A stretch of 64,000 bases of DNA from Pandoraea sputorum. Lineage in GTDB: Bacteria > Pseudomonadota > Gammaproteobacteria > Burkholderiales > Burkholderiaceae. Location: the NCBI RefSeq assembly GCF_000814845.2, contig NZ_CP010431.2:4216001-4280000 (forward strand). Direction: 5' to 3'. A model generated the notes under the pieces. That model was given only the letters and a program-made list of their open reading frames with translations. It searched no databases and had not been told where the DNA came from. A program made the position numbers and the translations under genes. This document shows positions 8,893 through 18,358 of the stretch, one piece after another (position 1 is the stretch's first letter; each line of letters begins with the position of its first letter).

Positions 8893-9798
8893 TCAGAACG
8901 TGTAATCGAGCGTTGCTGCGGCCTGATAGTTGGTCTTGTTAAAGACGATGGGGCTCTTGGCCGCGTTGCCGGTGTATCGCATCACGCCACCCGCGACCGT
9001 CGTGCTCCAGTGCTTCGTGAATTTGTGCGTCCAGTTCGCCGTCAGGCTCACGCCGTAAAGGCCGCCGCCGGGGGCGTACTGACCGAAGCCGGAGTTCAGG
9101 CTCTGGTTGGCCGTCACACCGAAATAGGTCTGGGCGTACTTGCCGCTGGCGAAGTGCGCGGTTGCGCCGATGCCGACGGAATCGGCCGCCGACTTGTAGA
9201 CCACGCTGTCGACCGAGAAGCGATAGATGTTGCCGCGGTCGCGGTTGGTCAGCGGGATGTCAGTCGCGACACTCACAACGGCCAGATCGCTGATCGTGTA
9301 GCCAGCTTGCAGCGTGGTGAAGAGCGAGCCCTTGATGTTGCCCATGCCACGCAGCTTCTTCGAACCGGAGTCGAGCCCTTTGGGGTCGTCCTTACGGCCG
9401 CCGTCGTACGAAAGTGCGGCAGATACGAAGAAACCCGCGGGCAGCGAGAGACGATAGCCAATGCCGCTCAGGCCGATGAACACGCCGATAGGCGTTTGCA
9501 GCGCAAGGTTCAACGCGGGCGTCGCACGGTATTCGTCGCTCCCCATGTAGCGCGGCGAAACACCCACGCCACCGCCAAGGGTGAATTCGTAGCCGCTTTC
9601 AGGCGCGTTCGTGGGCAGGCTCTGGTCCTGCTGAATGCCGCTGTATCGCGCCGGTTCGACAGCGAACGCGGGCGAGGCAACGCCCGCGAAAAGCACGCTC
9701 GCCGCCCCTGCGGCCGCAAGGCGGTACAAATGGCGATTGCCGCAATGGCTTCGATTGGCGCGAAGGCGACGGAGGGGGCTGGCGAGACGGCTTTTCAT
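8893..9798 (-). CDS. MipA/OmpV family outer-membrane protein
   Basis: A 301-residue outer-membrane beta-barrel. The signal peptide is unusually long and basic at its start (MKSRLASPLRRLRANRS) and ends at AFA about residue 45. The barrel begins with YEFTLGGGVGVSPRYMGSDEYR and ends in a C-terminal phenylalanine (AATLDYTF), as expected for BAM substrates. The start is fixed by a TAGGAGT ribosome site. MipA-type genes often sit beside rstAB-like two-component genes; here such a pair is divergent across a 307-bp region with a strong palindrome, so regulation by that system is likely. Confidence 0.9.
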   Translation of the reverse strand: MKSRLASPLRRLRANRSHCGNRHLYRLAAAGAASVLFAGVASPAFAVEPARYSGIQQDQSLPTNAPESGYEFTLGGGVGVSPRYMGSDEYRATPALNLALQTPIGVFIGLSGIGYRLSLPAGFFVSAALSYDGGRKDDPKGLDSGSKKLRGMGNIKGSLFTTLQAGYTISDLAVVSVATDIPLTNRDRGNIYRFSVDSVVYKSAADSVGIGATAHFASGKYAQTYFGVTANQSLNSGFGQYAPGGGLYGVSLTANWTHKFTKHWSTTVAGGVMRYTGNAAKSPIVFNKTNYQAAATLDYTF

Positions 9799-10105
9799 GG
9801 CACTCCTACAAAATTCGATGAGTTTCGGTGGTGAGGAAATCCGGTCTTGGCAAAGACCTGGCATTGCGATCTGCGGATGGATCGCAAGTTGAACGCATGG
9901 TAAGCATGAAGCCTTCGCGTGGCTGTTATCCGATTTAGGAGAGTTGTGAACAAATGTTTTCATTTGTTCGCAGGTTTGAAACGCCCGCCGGGCGGGCCTT
10001 CGGGGCAGTAAAATGCGCCTCACGGGAGTGCTGCCGGCCGTCGGACGGCTGAGCGCCGGACGAGGAAAACCGGGTGGCACAGAAAAATTGACAGGAATAA
10101 CGACC
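9799..10105. promoter_or_regulatory. mipA/rstA-like divergent promoter region with palindromes
   Basis: Contains a perfect 9-bp inverted repeat GAACAAATG-tttt-CATTTGTTC at 9948-9969, extended by three more pairs (one G-T). A second, GC-rich dyad GCCCGCC-g-GGCGGGC is at 9983-9997. The first is a good candidate operator for the response regulator gene that starts at 10106. No gene is seen here. Confidence 0.5.
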
Positions 10106-10810
10106 ATGTATCGAGTCTTGCTGGTCGAAGACGATGCACGCCTTGCCGCGCTCGTTACCGAGTATCTGCATGCTTATCGCTTCGAAGTAATGGTCGTGGG
10201 CGACGGCTCGCGCGCGCTGGAGCGGTTTCGCGCGTTCTCGCCGGACATCGTGATCCTTGATCTGATGTTGCCGGGGATGGACGGCATGGAAATCTGCCGC
10301 CAGTTGCGCGCTGTGAGCACCACGCCGATCCTGATTCTCACTGCACGCGAAGACACCTACGATCAGGTGGCGGGGCTGGAAGTCGGGGCCGACGACTATG
10401 TCGTCAAGCCGGTCGAGCCGCGTTTGCTACTGGCGCGACTCCGGGCGCTGTTACGGCGTGTCGTGCCGAGTACCGAGCTGGAACCCGAGAACGACGACGG
10501 ACTCGCGTTCGGTCAGTTGCGCATCGTGCCACGCGACCGCATGGTGTTCTGGCGCGGGGCAACCGTCGAGCTCAAGTCCAATGAGTTCAGCCTGCTCCTG
10601 ATATTGGCGCGCGGCGCGGGGCGAGTGGTCACGCGCGACGAGATCCTTCAGCAGTTGCGCGGCATCGAATTCGACGGCATCGATCGCACGGTGGATGTGG
10701 GCATTTACCGGTTGCGCAAACGCTTCGAAGACACCGACGGAGAACCGCAGCGCATCAAGACCGTTTGGGGCCGGGGCTATCTGTTCAGTCCCTCGGCCTG
10801 GGAAGGCTGA
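10106..10810 (+). CDS. OmpR/RstA-like response regulator
   Basis: A 234-residue response regulator. The receiver domain (residues 1-120) has the acidic pair in VEDD, the phospho-acceptor Asp in VILDLMLPGMDG and the conserved Lys in VVKPVEP. The C-terminal OmpR/PhoB winged helix ends with IDRTVDVGIYRLRKRF and VWGRGYLF. The start at MYRVLLVEDD has an AGGAA site; upstream sequence in frame is not conserved. The histidine kinase follows 55 bp later. A MipA gene is divergent, as is typical for RstAB-type pairs. Confidence 0.92.
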   Translation: MYRVLLVEDDARLAALVTEYLHAYRFEVMVVGDGSRALERFRAFSPDIVILDLMLPGMDGMEICRQLRAVSTTPILILTAREDTYDQVAGLEVGADDYVVKPVEPRLLLARLRALLRRVVPSTELEPENDDGLAFGQLRIVPRDRMVFWRGATVELKSNEFSLLLILARGAGRVVTRDEILQQLRGIEFDGIDRTVDVGIYRLRKRFEDTDGEPQRIKTVWGRGYLFSPSAWEG

Positions 10811-10865
10811 AAGGCATTGAAGAGAATGAAAGGGACTTAAAGAGACTTAAGGGGGGAATCGGGAC

Positions 10866-12164
10866 ATGTTTCGCGTCCTATTGAAGCTGTATGCGCTGGT
10901 AGGCATCTCTATCGTTGCGTCGATTTTGCTCATCACCTACACGTTCGGCCATCTGTTTCTGGACACCATGAACCGGTCTGCGCAAACGCAACTCGGCGGT
11001 TATGCGTGGCTGATCAACGAGAAGCTTGGCGACATTCCGGAATCCGAGTGGCCGAAATTCGTGAGCGAATTCGCCTCGAAGACGCAGGACACCCTGACCC
11101 TCGAACCGCTCAAGGACTTCCCGGTAGAACGCGAATACCTTCGCAAAGATCTGGAAGCAGGGCTGCCGATCGTAAACGGCACCGACGGCGAGCACTACGC
11201 CATGCGCCTGCGAAATTCGCAGTGGGTTCTGACGTCGGCGAGCGGTACCGATCTGAGCATGAAGCAGATCAACTACCTTGCCTATGCCGTATTGGCCATC
11301 CTCATGCTGATCTCCGTATTGACCTGGGTGCGTTGGTACTGGTCCGATCTGAAATCGCTCAATCGTGCGGCAATTCGCTTCGGCGAAGGCGACTTCAGCT
11401 CACGTGCCAAGGTGTCGCGCTTTTCGAATCTGAGCGCGCTGGTGCGCGTATTCAACACCATGGCCGACCGTATCGAGCGCTCCATCAAAGCGCAGAAAGA
11501 CATGATCAATGCCGTGTCGCACGAATTGCGCACGCCGATTGCGCGACTGGATTTCGGGCTGGAGATCTTGCAGCAACGGCGTCAGGAACCGGACGCAGAC
11601 GACCGAATCAACGCGCTCAAGGGCGACATCCGCGAGCTGGACGAACTGGTGACGGAATTGCTTTCGCTGGCGCGACTCGACCAGATCACCGCACCACCGA
11701 CGCGTCAGACAGTGTCGTTGCGCCTGATGTTCGACAGTCTTGCGGCGAATTGCACGGAGGTGCTGGCGACGCGCTCGATTGCGCTGGACATCGCGGCCGA
11801 GCCGGGCGCGGATCGTGTGGAGGTGGAACCGAAGCTGATGGCCCGCGCGGTACAGAACCTGCTCAACAATGCGATGCGGCACACGTCGCGACGCATCGTC
11901 TGCGGCGCTCGGGCATGCGAGAACGGCGAGGTGATGATTTACGTGGACGACGACGGCGAGGGGGTCCCGCCTGCCGAGCGGGCCCGCATCTTCGAGCCGT
12001 TCCACCGCCTGGACAGCAGCCGCAACCGCGCGACGGGCGGCTTCGGCCTGGGCCTGGCTATCGTGCGTCGCATCGCGCTGCTCCACGGCGGGCGCGTGCG
12101 CGTCGACACCTCGCCACTCGGCGGCGCCCGCTTCACGATCACGTTGCCAGCACCGCCCGCCTGA
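10866..12164 (+). CDS. RstB-like sensor histidine kinase
   Basis: A 432-residue inner-membrane kinase. The first TM is at residues 8-30 and the second near 140-160; between them is a small periplasmic domain of about 105 residues. A HAMP linker precedes the H-box MINAVSHELRTPIARL, with the phospho-accepting His near residue 221. N (NLLNNAMRH), G1 (DDGEGVPP) and G2 (GFGLGLAIV) boxes are intact. It forms a pair with the response regulator immediately upstream; ligand unknown. Confidence 0.92.
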   Translation: MFRVLLKLYALVGISIVASILLITYTFGHLFLDTMNRSAQTQLGGYAWLINEKLGDIPESEWPKFVSEFASKTQDTLTLEPLKDFPVEREYLRKDLEAGLPIVNGTDGEHYAMRLRNSQWVLTSASGTDLSMKQINYLAYAVLAILMLISVLTWVRWYWSDLKSLNRAAIRFGEGDFSSRAKVSRFSNLSALVRVFNTMADRIERSIKAQKDMINAVSHELRTPIARLDFGLEILQQRRQEPDADDRINALKGDIRELDELVTELLSLARLDQITAPPTRQTVSLRLMFDSLAANCTEVLATRSIALDIAAEPGADRVEVEPKLMARAVQNLLNNAMRHTSRRIVCGARACENGEVMIYVDDDGEGVPPAERARIFEPFHRLDSSRNRATGGFGLGLAIVRRIALLHGGRVRVDTSPLGGARFTITLPAPPA

Positions 12165-12317
12165 AAGCGCACAGCCCTCGTATCGCCAGCCTGCCCCCTC
12201 CTCCACCGTTGAGCATCTAGCAAGCCTCCCTCTTTCGGACGACGACGCATTGTCATGTTCGCGACATGTTGGCCGCTTACATTGGCGGCTCAATTTAATC
12301 CCAAAGAGGACCTTGAA

Positions 12318-13454
12318 ATGAAACCCAACCTCCGCATCGCGGCGGCAGGGTGCTGTCTGGCGCTCGCCAGCAGCCTGCCCATGCCCGCTCTGGCCCAGTC
12401 AAACGTTCAGCTCTACGGCTTGATCGACTCGGGCGTCGAATTCCTCACCAACGCCGATAAGAACACCGCTGGCAGCGCCGTGAACCTCACGCGCGTCACG
12501 TCGGGCAATCTCGCCGGTTCGCGCTGGGGCCTGAAGGGCACCGAAGACCTCGGCGGCGGCAACAAGGCGTTGTTCCTGCTCGAAAACGGCTTCAACCTCG
12601 GTAACGGCCAATCGCTTCAGGGCGGCCGCGAGTTCGGTCGTCTGGCCTACGTCGGCCTGTCGAACAAGTCATTCGGCACCGTCACGATCGGCCGTCAGGG
12701 CGGTGTGTTCCTCGACTGGGTCAGCAAGTTCAACCCGCTCAACAACGCCGTGTACGCCATCAAGATGCAGGACACGGCGTTCTCCGACCGTCTCGACAAC
12801 AGCCTTCGCTACAGCGCCAAGCTCGGCGACTTCGAGGCGATGGTCCAGTACTCGAAGGGCTACGACGACGTGAGCTTCGGCGCGGCCAGCACCACGCCGG
12901 GCGACAACCGTCGCGCGCAGGTCGTCGACGCCGGTGTGCGCTACGCCAACGGTCCGCTCTCCTTCGTGATCGCTTACGACCAGAAGAACGGCGGCTCGAC
13001 CCTGCCCAACGCAGCCATGACATCGAAGGTCGGTGGCTATGAAGGCAACATGGACCGCCGTATCGCGGCGGCCGTGCAGTACTCGCTGCAAAGCGTCGAT
13101 CTGTACGTAGGCTATCGTTACCTGAACGCCAAGGCCATCCACCTCTCGGCCCTGAACAAGAGCCCGGTGGAAGCGTCGAGCTACTACTGGATCGGCTCCA
13201 CCTGGCACGCCACGCCGGCGCTCGACCTGTCGGCCACGGCCATGTATCAGGACTTCTACGGCACGAACCGCGACCCGCTGTCGTTCCAGGTCAGCGCCGA
13301 CTACAGCTTCTCGAAACGTACCGACGTCTACGTCAACATGGGCTACGTCGTGAACCGCAACGGCTCCGACCTCGGTCTGAACGGCTTCGGCACCAACGTC
13401 ATCGCTGGCAAGAACCAGTTCGGTACGATGGCCGGTATCAAGCACACGTTCTGA
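12318..13454 (+). CDS. Gram-negative general porin (OmpC/Burkholderia type)
   Basis: A 378-residue trimeric-porin-like barrel. It has a signal peptide ending PALA and a mature start QSNVQLYGLIDSGVEF, typical of beta-proteobacterial porins, then GSRWGLKGTEDLGGG and a terminal GIKHTF. The stop codon overlaps the ATG of the ABC ATPase by one base, so translation is probably coupled. That arrangement suggests the porin feeds the substrate of the downstream importer. The ATG has a GAGGA site about 10 nt upstream; the in-frame start at 12255 lacks a signal peptide. Confidence 0.93.
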   Translation: MKPNLRIAAAGCCLALASSLPMPALAQSNVQLYGLIDSGVEFLTNADKNTAGSAVNLTRVTSGNLAGSRWGLKGTEDLGGGNKALFLLENGFNLGNGQSLQGGREFGRLAYVGLSNKSFGTVTIGRQGGVFLDWVSKFNPLNNAVYAIKMQDTAFSDRLDNSLRYSAKLGDFEAMVQYSKGYDDVSFGAASTTPGDNRRAQVVDAGVRYANGPLSFVIAYDQKNGGSTLPNAAMTSKVGGYEGNMDRRIAAAVQYSLQSVDLYVGYRYLNAKAIHLSALNKSPVEASSYYWIGSTWHATPALDLSATAMYQDFYGTNRDPLSFQVSADYSFSKRTDVYVNMGYVVNRNGSDLGLNGFGTNVIAGKNQFGTMAGIKHTF

Positions 13455-14152
13455 TGACGCGCGACGTTCTGCCTGCGCCGCAAGGCGTCGCAGTGTCGCT
13501 GCGCGCGCTGCACCAGACTTTCGGTGCGGCGCGCGTGCTCGACGGCATCGACATCGATGTCCCGGCCGGCACCACGACCGCTTTGCTCGGCCCCTCCGGA
13601 TGCGGCAAGAGCACGCTGCTCAAACTGCTCGCCGGTCTGCTCGCTCCAACTGGAGGCGAAATCCGTTTCGACGACACCGTTGTCGCCAGCGCGAGCGTCT
13701 GCCACGCCCCCGAGCTGCGCTCGCTCGGCATGGTCTTTCAGGACTACGCCCTGTGGCCGCACATGAGCGTGGCCGCCAACGTGGCGTTCCCGCTGGAGAT
13801 GCGCGGGGTGAGACGCACGGAGCGCGCCGAGCGCGTAGAAGAGGCGCTCACGCTCGTCGGCCTGGCCGGTCTGGGCGCCCGCCGCCCGCAGGCGCTCTCC
13901 GGCGGCCAGCAGCAGCGCGTTGCGCTCGCGCGCGCCATCGTCTCGGCCCCGCGTCTGCTGCTGTTCGACGAACCGCTATCCAACCTCGACCGCGATCTGC
14001 GCACGCGTTTGTGCGCCGATATCGGCGCGCTGCTCTCGCGTCTTGGCACCACCGCCGTCTATGTCACCCATGACCGCGAAGAAGCCGAGGCGCTGGCCGA
14101 CCAGATCGTGATCCTCGCCCACGGGCGCGTTGACAAACGTATTACGAGGTAG
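13454..14152 (+). CDS. ABC importer ATP-binding subunit (Fe3+/phosphonate type)
   Basis: A 232-residue ATPase. Walker A GPSGCGKST is near residue 43, the Q-loop is in VFQDYALWPH, the signature LSGGQQQRVALARA near residue 150, Walker B LLLFDEP follows, and the H-loop is in VYVTHDREEA. It is shorter than FbpC/PotA-type subunits (about 350 residues), lacking the C-terminal TOBE regulatory domain. Its ATG overlaps the porin stop codon, and the binding protein starts 6 bp after it. Confidence 0.93.
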   Translation: MTRDVLPAPQGVAVSLRALHQTFGAARVLDGIDIDVPAGTTTALLGPSGCGKSTLLKLLAGLLAPTGGEIRFDDTVVASASVCHAPELRSLGMVFQDYALWPHMSVAANVAFPLEMRGVRRTERAERVEEALTLVGLAGLGARRPQALSGGQQQRVALARAIVSAPRLLLFDEPLSNLDRDLRTRLCADIGALLSRLGTTAVYVTHDREEAEALADQIVILAHGRVDKRITR

Positions 14153-14158
14153 CCCATA

Positions 14159-15130
14159 ATGCTCCACCGCAAAATTATCGCGACACTCACCATGGCCTTT
14201 GCTGCAAGCGTTGGCGTTCAACACGCGCACGCGCTGACCGTCTATACCGCCGGCCCCGGCAACCTCAGCAAGAAGCTCGCTGCAGGTTTCGAGAAGAAGA
14301 CCGGCATCAAAGTCGATGTGTTTCAAGCCACGACCGGCAAGGTGATGGCGCGCATCGAAGCCGAACAGGCCAACCCGCGTGCCGACGTGCTCATCTCGGC
14401 CTCGTGGGACACCGCGCAGGATCTCGAAAAGCGCGGCTGGCTCGCCCCGTTCCAGAGTGCCAACGCCTCGCGCGTGCCTGCCCCGTTCAAGACGACGCAT
14501 TACGTCGCGCAGGGCCTCTCCGCGCTCGGCATCGTCTGGAACGCCAAATCGGGCACGCCGGAACCGCACGACTGGCGCGATCTGACCAAGCCCGCCTATC
14601 GCAATCTCTTGACGATGCCTGACCCGGCCCTCTCGGGGGCGTCCGCCGACCTGTTGCTGGGTCTGCAAGCGCGTCTGGGCAGCGAAGCGTGGAAGCTCTT
14701 CGACGATCTGAAGCAAAACGGCATGGTCGTGTCCGGGCCGAACGCTCAGGCGCTCAACCCGGTGCTGCAAGGCGCGAAGGCCGCCGTGTTCGGCGCGGTC
14801 GACTATGTCGCTTATGCCGCCGCCGCACAGGGCGAAGCCGTGAAGGTGATTTTCCCGACGAGCGGCACGGTCATCGCACCGCGTCCGATGATGATTCTGA
14901 ACACGTCGAAGCAGCAGAACGAAGCGCGTCAGTTCATCGATTACGTGCTCTCCGAAGAAGGCCAGCAACTGGTGGCTGAAGCCTGGTTGATTCCGGCGCG
15001 CGAAGACATCGCTATCAAGCGCGCGTCGTTCAAGGAGCTGCGTCTGTTGCCGCAAGGCGACGCGCAATCGTCGAGCACCTCGCGCGCCGACGTCCTGGCA
15101 CGTTTCGCCAAACTCAACGGCCAGCACTAA
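14159..15130 (+). CDS. ABC importer periplasmic binding protein (FbpA-like)
   Basis: A 323-residue periplasmic protein. The signal peptide ends at AHA near residue 23; the mature domain starts LTVYTAGPGNLSKKLAAGFEKKTGIKVDV and has the class-F binding fold seen in Fe3+, thiamine and 2-aminoethylphosphonate receptors (RADVLISAS, GTVIAPRPMMI). The ligand is not certain; iron and aminophosphonate are the main options. It is the second gene of the ATPase, receptor, permease order, tightly spaced and on one transcript with the porin. Confidence 0.9.
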   Translation: MLHRKIIATLTMAFAASVGVQHAHALTVYTAGPGNLSKKLAAGFEKKTGIKVDVFQATTGKVMARIEAEQANPRADVLISASWDTAQDLEKRGWLAPFQSANASRVPAPFKTTHYVAQGLSALGIVWNAKSGTPEPHDWRDLTKPAYRNLLTMPDPALSGASADLLLGLQARLGSEAWKLFDDLKQNGMVVSGPNAQALNPVLQGAKAAVFGAVDYVAYAAAAQGEAVKVIFPTSGTVIAPRPMMILNTSKQQNEARQFIDYVLSEEGQQLVAEAWLIPAREDIAIKRASFKELRLLPQGDAQSSSTSRADVLARFAKLNGQH

Positions 15131-15132
15131 CG

Positions 15133-16794
15133 GTGAAATCGCTCCGACTACTGCCGACGGCGACCGTTGTAGCGCTCGCCGTCGTGGTGGCGTTGCCGGT
15201 CGCGTTCGTTCTGTTACAGGCTGTTTTTCCGCATCTCGCGCAGGGATCTTTCGCTGATCCCTTCTCCGCTGTCTGGCCAACGCTGTCACACGACAGCACG
15301 CTGCCGCTCGTCACCAATACGCTGAGACTCGGCGTGTCGGTGGCGCTCGGCACGGCGCTGGTCGGTGGGGCGCTCGGTGCGGTGCGCGGCCTGTTTCATG
15401 TACCGGGTGCGCGGCTCTGGGATCTGTGCTTCCTCCTGCCGTTTCTGGTGCCGCCGTATCTCGCGGCACTCGGCTGGATGTTGTTGCTGCAAACGGGCGG
15501 CTACGCTCAGCAGCTCACCGGCATGGACGCCGGACAGTTCCTGTTCTCGCTGCCGGGCCTCGTCTTCGTGATGACGCTCAACATCTTTCCTGTCGTCTAC
15601 TTCGCGGTGTCCCGCGCGCTCGCGACCACCGGCTCGCGACTGGCAGACGTTGCCCGCGTGCATGGTGCGTCCGCGTGGCGCGCGTTCGCACGAGTGACGC
15701 TGCCGCTCGCACTGCCAGCGTTCGCGGCCAGCTTGCTGCTCGCGTTCACGATGGCCATCGAAGAATTCGGCGCACCCGCCGCCCTCGGCGCGCGCGCTGG
15801 TTTCTCCGTGCTCGTCACGTCCATCGAAGGCCGCTTCGCCGACTGGCCGATAGACTTGCCGGGCGCGTCGATTCTGTCGGTCGTGCTGGCGGTGCTCGCG
15901 CTCTTCGCCTTCGTGTTGCAACACCGGCTCGCGGCGGGCAAGGATTTCGAGACGCAGACGGGCAAGCCCATCGCATCGCCTCCACGCGAACTGGGCCGCT
16001 GGAAAGGTCTCGCGCTCTTCGGCTTCGCCTTCGTCGCGCTGCTGGCCACCGTGGCACCGCTGTTCTCGATTCTCGCCACAGCGTTCTCGGGCACGCTCTC
16101 GGGTGGCCTGTCGCTCGCCAACCTGACGACGGCGCACTTCTCGGCGTTGCTCGGTCAGGGCGCGGAAGGACTTGAGGCGTTGGCGACGAGTCTGTCGCTG
16201 GCACTGGGTACGTCGCTCGTCACGGGCGTGCTGGGATTGCTGTGCGCGTGGTGTGTCGTGAAGTCGACGATGCGAGGCCGCGTGCTGATCGACGGCCTGT
16301 CGCTGCTGCCGCATGCCTTGCCGGGTATCGTCGTCGGCGTGGGCCTGATCCTCGCGTGGAATCTGCCGTTCTGGCCCGTCACCCCGTACAACACCTGGGG
16401 CATTCTGCTGCTGTCATACAGCTGCCTGCTGCTGCCGTATCCGGTGCGCTACACGAGCGCTGCGCTGCGGCAGACGGCGGCGTCGCTTGAAGCCGCTGCG
16501 CGCGTGCACGGTGCACCGGCGGGCGTCGCGCTGCGACGCATCACGCTACCGCTGGTGATGCCCGCGCTCGGCGCGTCGTTGATGATCGTGTTTGCGATTG
16601 CGTCACGCGAACTCGTGACCTCGTTGTTGCTCGCGCCTAGCGGCGTGCAAACGGTCTCGATCTTCGTATGGCGTCAGTTCGAGCAGGGTTCCATCGGTCA
16701 GGGCATGGCGATGGGCGTCGTCTCGATGGCCGTGAGCGGTACGTTGCTCATGCTGGCGTCGCGTCTGGGGAGCAGGCGCGAGAGTACCGCCTGA
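15133..16794 (+). CDS. ABC importer permease, fused two-module type
   Basis: A 553-residue inner-membrane permease with about twelve TM segments. Two copies of the binding-protein-dependent transport module are joined in one chain; each has an EAA-like loop (ARVHGASAWRAFARVTLPLALPA and, in the second half, ARVHGAPAGVALRRITLPLVMPA) that docks the ATPase. This FbpB/PhnV-like fusion is usual for Fe3+ and aminophosphonate importers. Translation starts at GTG two bases after the receptor's stop codon. A terminator follows at 16814. Confidence 0.92.
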   Translation: MKSLRLLPTATVVALAVVVALPVAFVLLQAVFPHLAQGSFADPFSAVWPTLSHDSTLPLVTNTLRLGVSVALGTALVGGALGAVRGLFHVPGARLWDLCFLLPFLVPPYLAALGWMLLLQTGGYAQQLTGMDAGQFLFSLPGLVFVMTLNIFPVVYFAVSRALATTGSRLADVARVHGASAWRAFARVTLPLALPAFAASLLLAFTMAIEEFGAPAALGARAGFSVLVTSIEGRFADWPIDLPGASILSVVLAVLALFAFVLQHRLAAGKDFETQTGKPIASPPRELGRWKGLALFGFAFVALLATVAPLFSILATAFSGTLSGGLSLANLTTAHFSALLGQGAEGLEALATSLSLALGTSLVTGVLGLLCAWCVVKSTMRGRVLIDGLSLLPHALPGIVVGVGLILAWNLPFWPVTPYNTWGILLLSYSCLLLPYPVRYTSAALRQTAASLEAAARVHGAPAGVALRRITLPLVMPALGASLMIVFAIASRELVTSLLLAPSGVQTVSIFVWRQFEQGSIGQGMAMGVVSMAVSGTLLMLASRLGSRRESTA

Positions 16795-16813
16795 TCCTGA
16801 CACGGCAGGGACG

Positions 16814-16851
16814 AAGGGCGCGCTACCGGTATCCGGTCAGCGCGCCCTTTT
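16814..16851 (+). terminator. Rho-independent terminator of the porin-ABC operon
   Basis: Stem AAGGGCGCGCT (16814-16824) pairs with 16839-16849, followed by a short T run. It lies 20 bp after the permease stop codon. Confidence 0.85.
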
Positions 16852-16880
16852 CACTTCACACGAAACAAGCCGCTATCGGC

Positions 16881-18275
16881 TTAACGACGCCAGCGCAGCG
16901 GCCGACGCAACGGGTGCCGTTGCGGCCCCGTCGCCATCCACACCTGCCCGGCGCCGACCATTGACGCAGGGGCCGCGGACATCGCGGCCGCCTCGTCCGC
17001 TTCGTCCGCTTCGTCCTTGTCGACGGTCTTACTCGTATCGATGAACAACGCCGCGATGACACCCGTACCCAACAGCGCCGCCGAGATGGCGAACGGCACG
17101 TTGTAGCTGCCGCTCGTCTCGATCAGATAGCCGAACGCCACCGGCGAGATCATGCCCGCCAGCCCGAAGCCGGTGTTCATCATGCCACCCGCCGTGCCCG
17201 CGTACTTGCCCGCGATATCGAGCGGCAAGGTCCAGAGCACCGGGTTCGTGATCTCGAGGAAGAAGAACGACGCCGAGAGCAGGAACACCGCCACCATCGG
17301 GTCGGACACCATCGTCATCGGCAACAAGAACGCCAGCGATCCGCCCATGCCGACGACCAGCACCGACACACGAGCGAAACGCAGGCGTCCCGTCGCCTTG
17401 TAGAGCTTGTCGGACACCACACCGCCCAACGTATCCCCGACCACCCCGGCGAGCAGCGGCAGCGCCGTGAACAAGGCCAGTTGCTTGAGATCGAAGCCCT
17501 GCGATTCACGCAGATATGACGGCATCCACGTCAGATACACCCACAGCAGCCAGCCGTAGCAGAAGTCGACGAACGTCACGAGCCACATGCGGCGAATGAG
17601 CTTGCGCCACGGCGTCGACGCACGCTTGGCCCGTTCGCAATCTCCCGGCCGATAGCCGATCTCTGCGGCCTCTTCGGGCGTCACGCGACGATGTTGCTCG
17701 GGCGTATTGGTGAACACCTTCATGTAGAGCGCAGTCCAGATCAGGCTCACCACACCCAGCACGATGAAGGCCTCGCGCCAGCCGAACGCCACCACGATGG
17801 CGAGCACGACCGGCGGCGTAATCGCCCCGCCCAGACGCGCGAAGCTGTGCGTAATGCCCTGCGCAAAGCCGCGCTCACCGACGGGCATCCAGTAGGTGAA
17901 AGCGCGCGTTGCCGTCGGGAACGCGCCGCCCTCCCCGATACCCAGCAGAAAGCGCAACGCAACGAGTGCCGCAATGCTGCCCGCAAAGCCTGTCGCTAGC
18001 GTCGCCACGCCCCAGATGAGCGAAAGCACCGTCAGTACGAGCTTGGGGCCGTACCGGTCCGCCAGCCATCCGCCGAAGATCTGCATCGCGGCGTACGGAT
18101 AGGCGAAAGCGGAGAACACGAGTCCCAGTTGCACCGTCGTCAGCCCCATCTCCTGTCGGATGAAGGGACCTGCGACGGCAATATTGACGCGATCGATGTA
18201 CGAGATGAAATACATCAGGCACATGACTGCAAGAATGATGTGGCGCGTTTTCACGCGACCGGTACGCTTGTCCAT
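16881..18275 (-). CDS. sauU: MFS anion:cation symporter (sulfoacetate-type, SauU-like)
   Basis: A 464-residue transporter with 12 predicted TM segments and the ACS-family pattern: YFISYIDRVNIAVAGPFI in TM1, GGWLADRYGPK between TM2 and TM3, LLGIGEGGAFPTATRAFTYW. The C-terminal tail is repetitive and acidic (DEADEADEA), encoded by a 9-bp tandem repeat, then Arg-rich. It is the last gene of an operon with an acyl-CoA ligase and an acylating aldehyde dehydrogenase, the sauSTU layout, where SauU imports sulfoacetate. Function by context; ACS relatives also carry hexuronates or phthalate. Confidence 0.75.
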   Translation of the reverse strand: MDKRTGRVKTRHIILAVMCLMYFISYIDRVNIAVAGPFIRQEMGLTTVQLGLVFSAFAYPYAAMQIFGGWLADRYGPKLVLTVLSLIWGVATLATGFAGSIAALVALRFLLGIGEGGAFPTATRAFTYWMPVGERGFAQGITHSFARLGGAITPPVVLAIVVAFGWREAFIVLGVVSLIWTALYMKVFTNTPEQHRRVTPEEAAEIGYRPGDCERAKRASTPWRKLIRRMWLVTFVDFCYGWLLWVYLTWMPSYLRESQGFDLKQLALFTALPLLAGVVGDTLGGVVSDKLYKATGRLRFARVSVLVVGMGGSLAFLLPMTMVSDPMVAVFLLSASFFFLEITNPVLWTLPLDIAGKYAGTAGGMMNTGFGLAGMISPVAFGYLIETSGSYNVPFAISAALLGTGVIAALFIDTSKTVDKDEADEADEAAAMSAAPASMVGAGQVWMATGPQRHPLRRPLRWRR

Positions 18276-18358
18276 GTTGTCTCCTATGTATTTACGTCGC
18301 ACACGTCATGCGCATGCGATCGTGTCCTGCCCCCGGGGAGCGACGGCCCCTCGGGTTT

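Noticed and set aside
13976..15289. Long minus-strand open frame of 437 codons
   Set aside because: Antisense to the ABC ATPase and receptor genes; Arg/Gly-rich composition typical of high-G+C shadow frames, with no domain.
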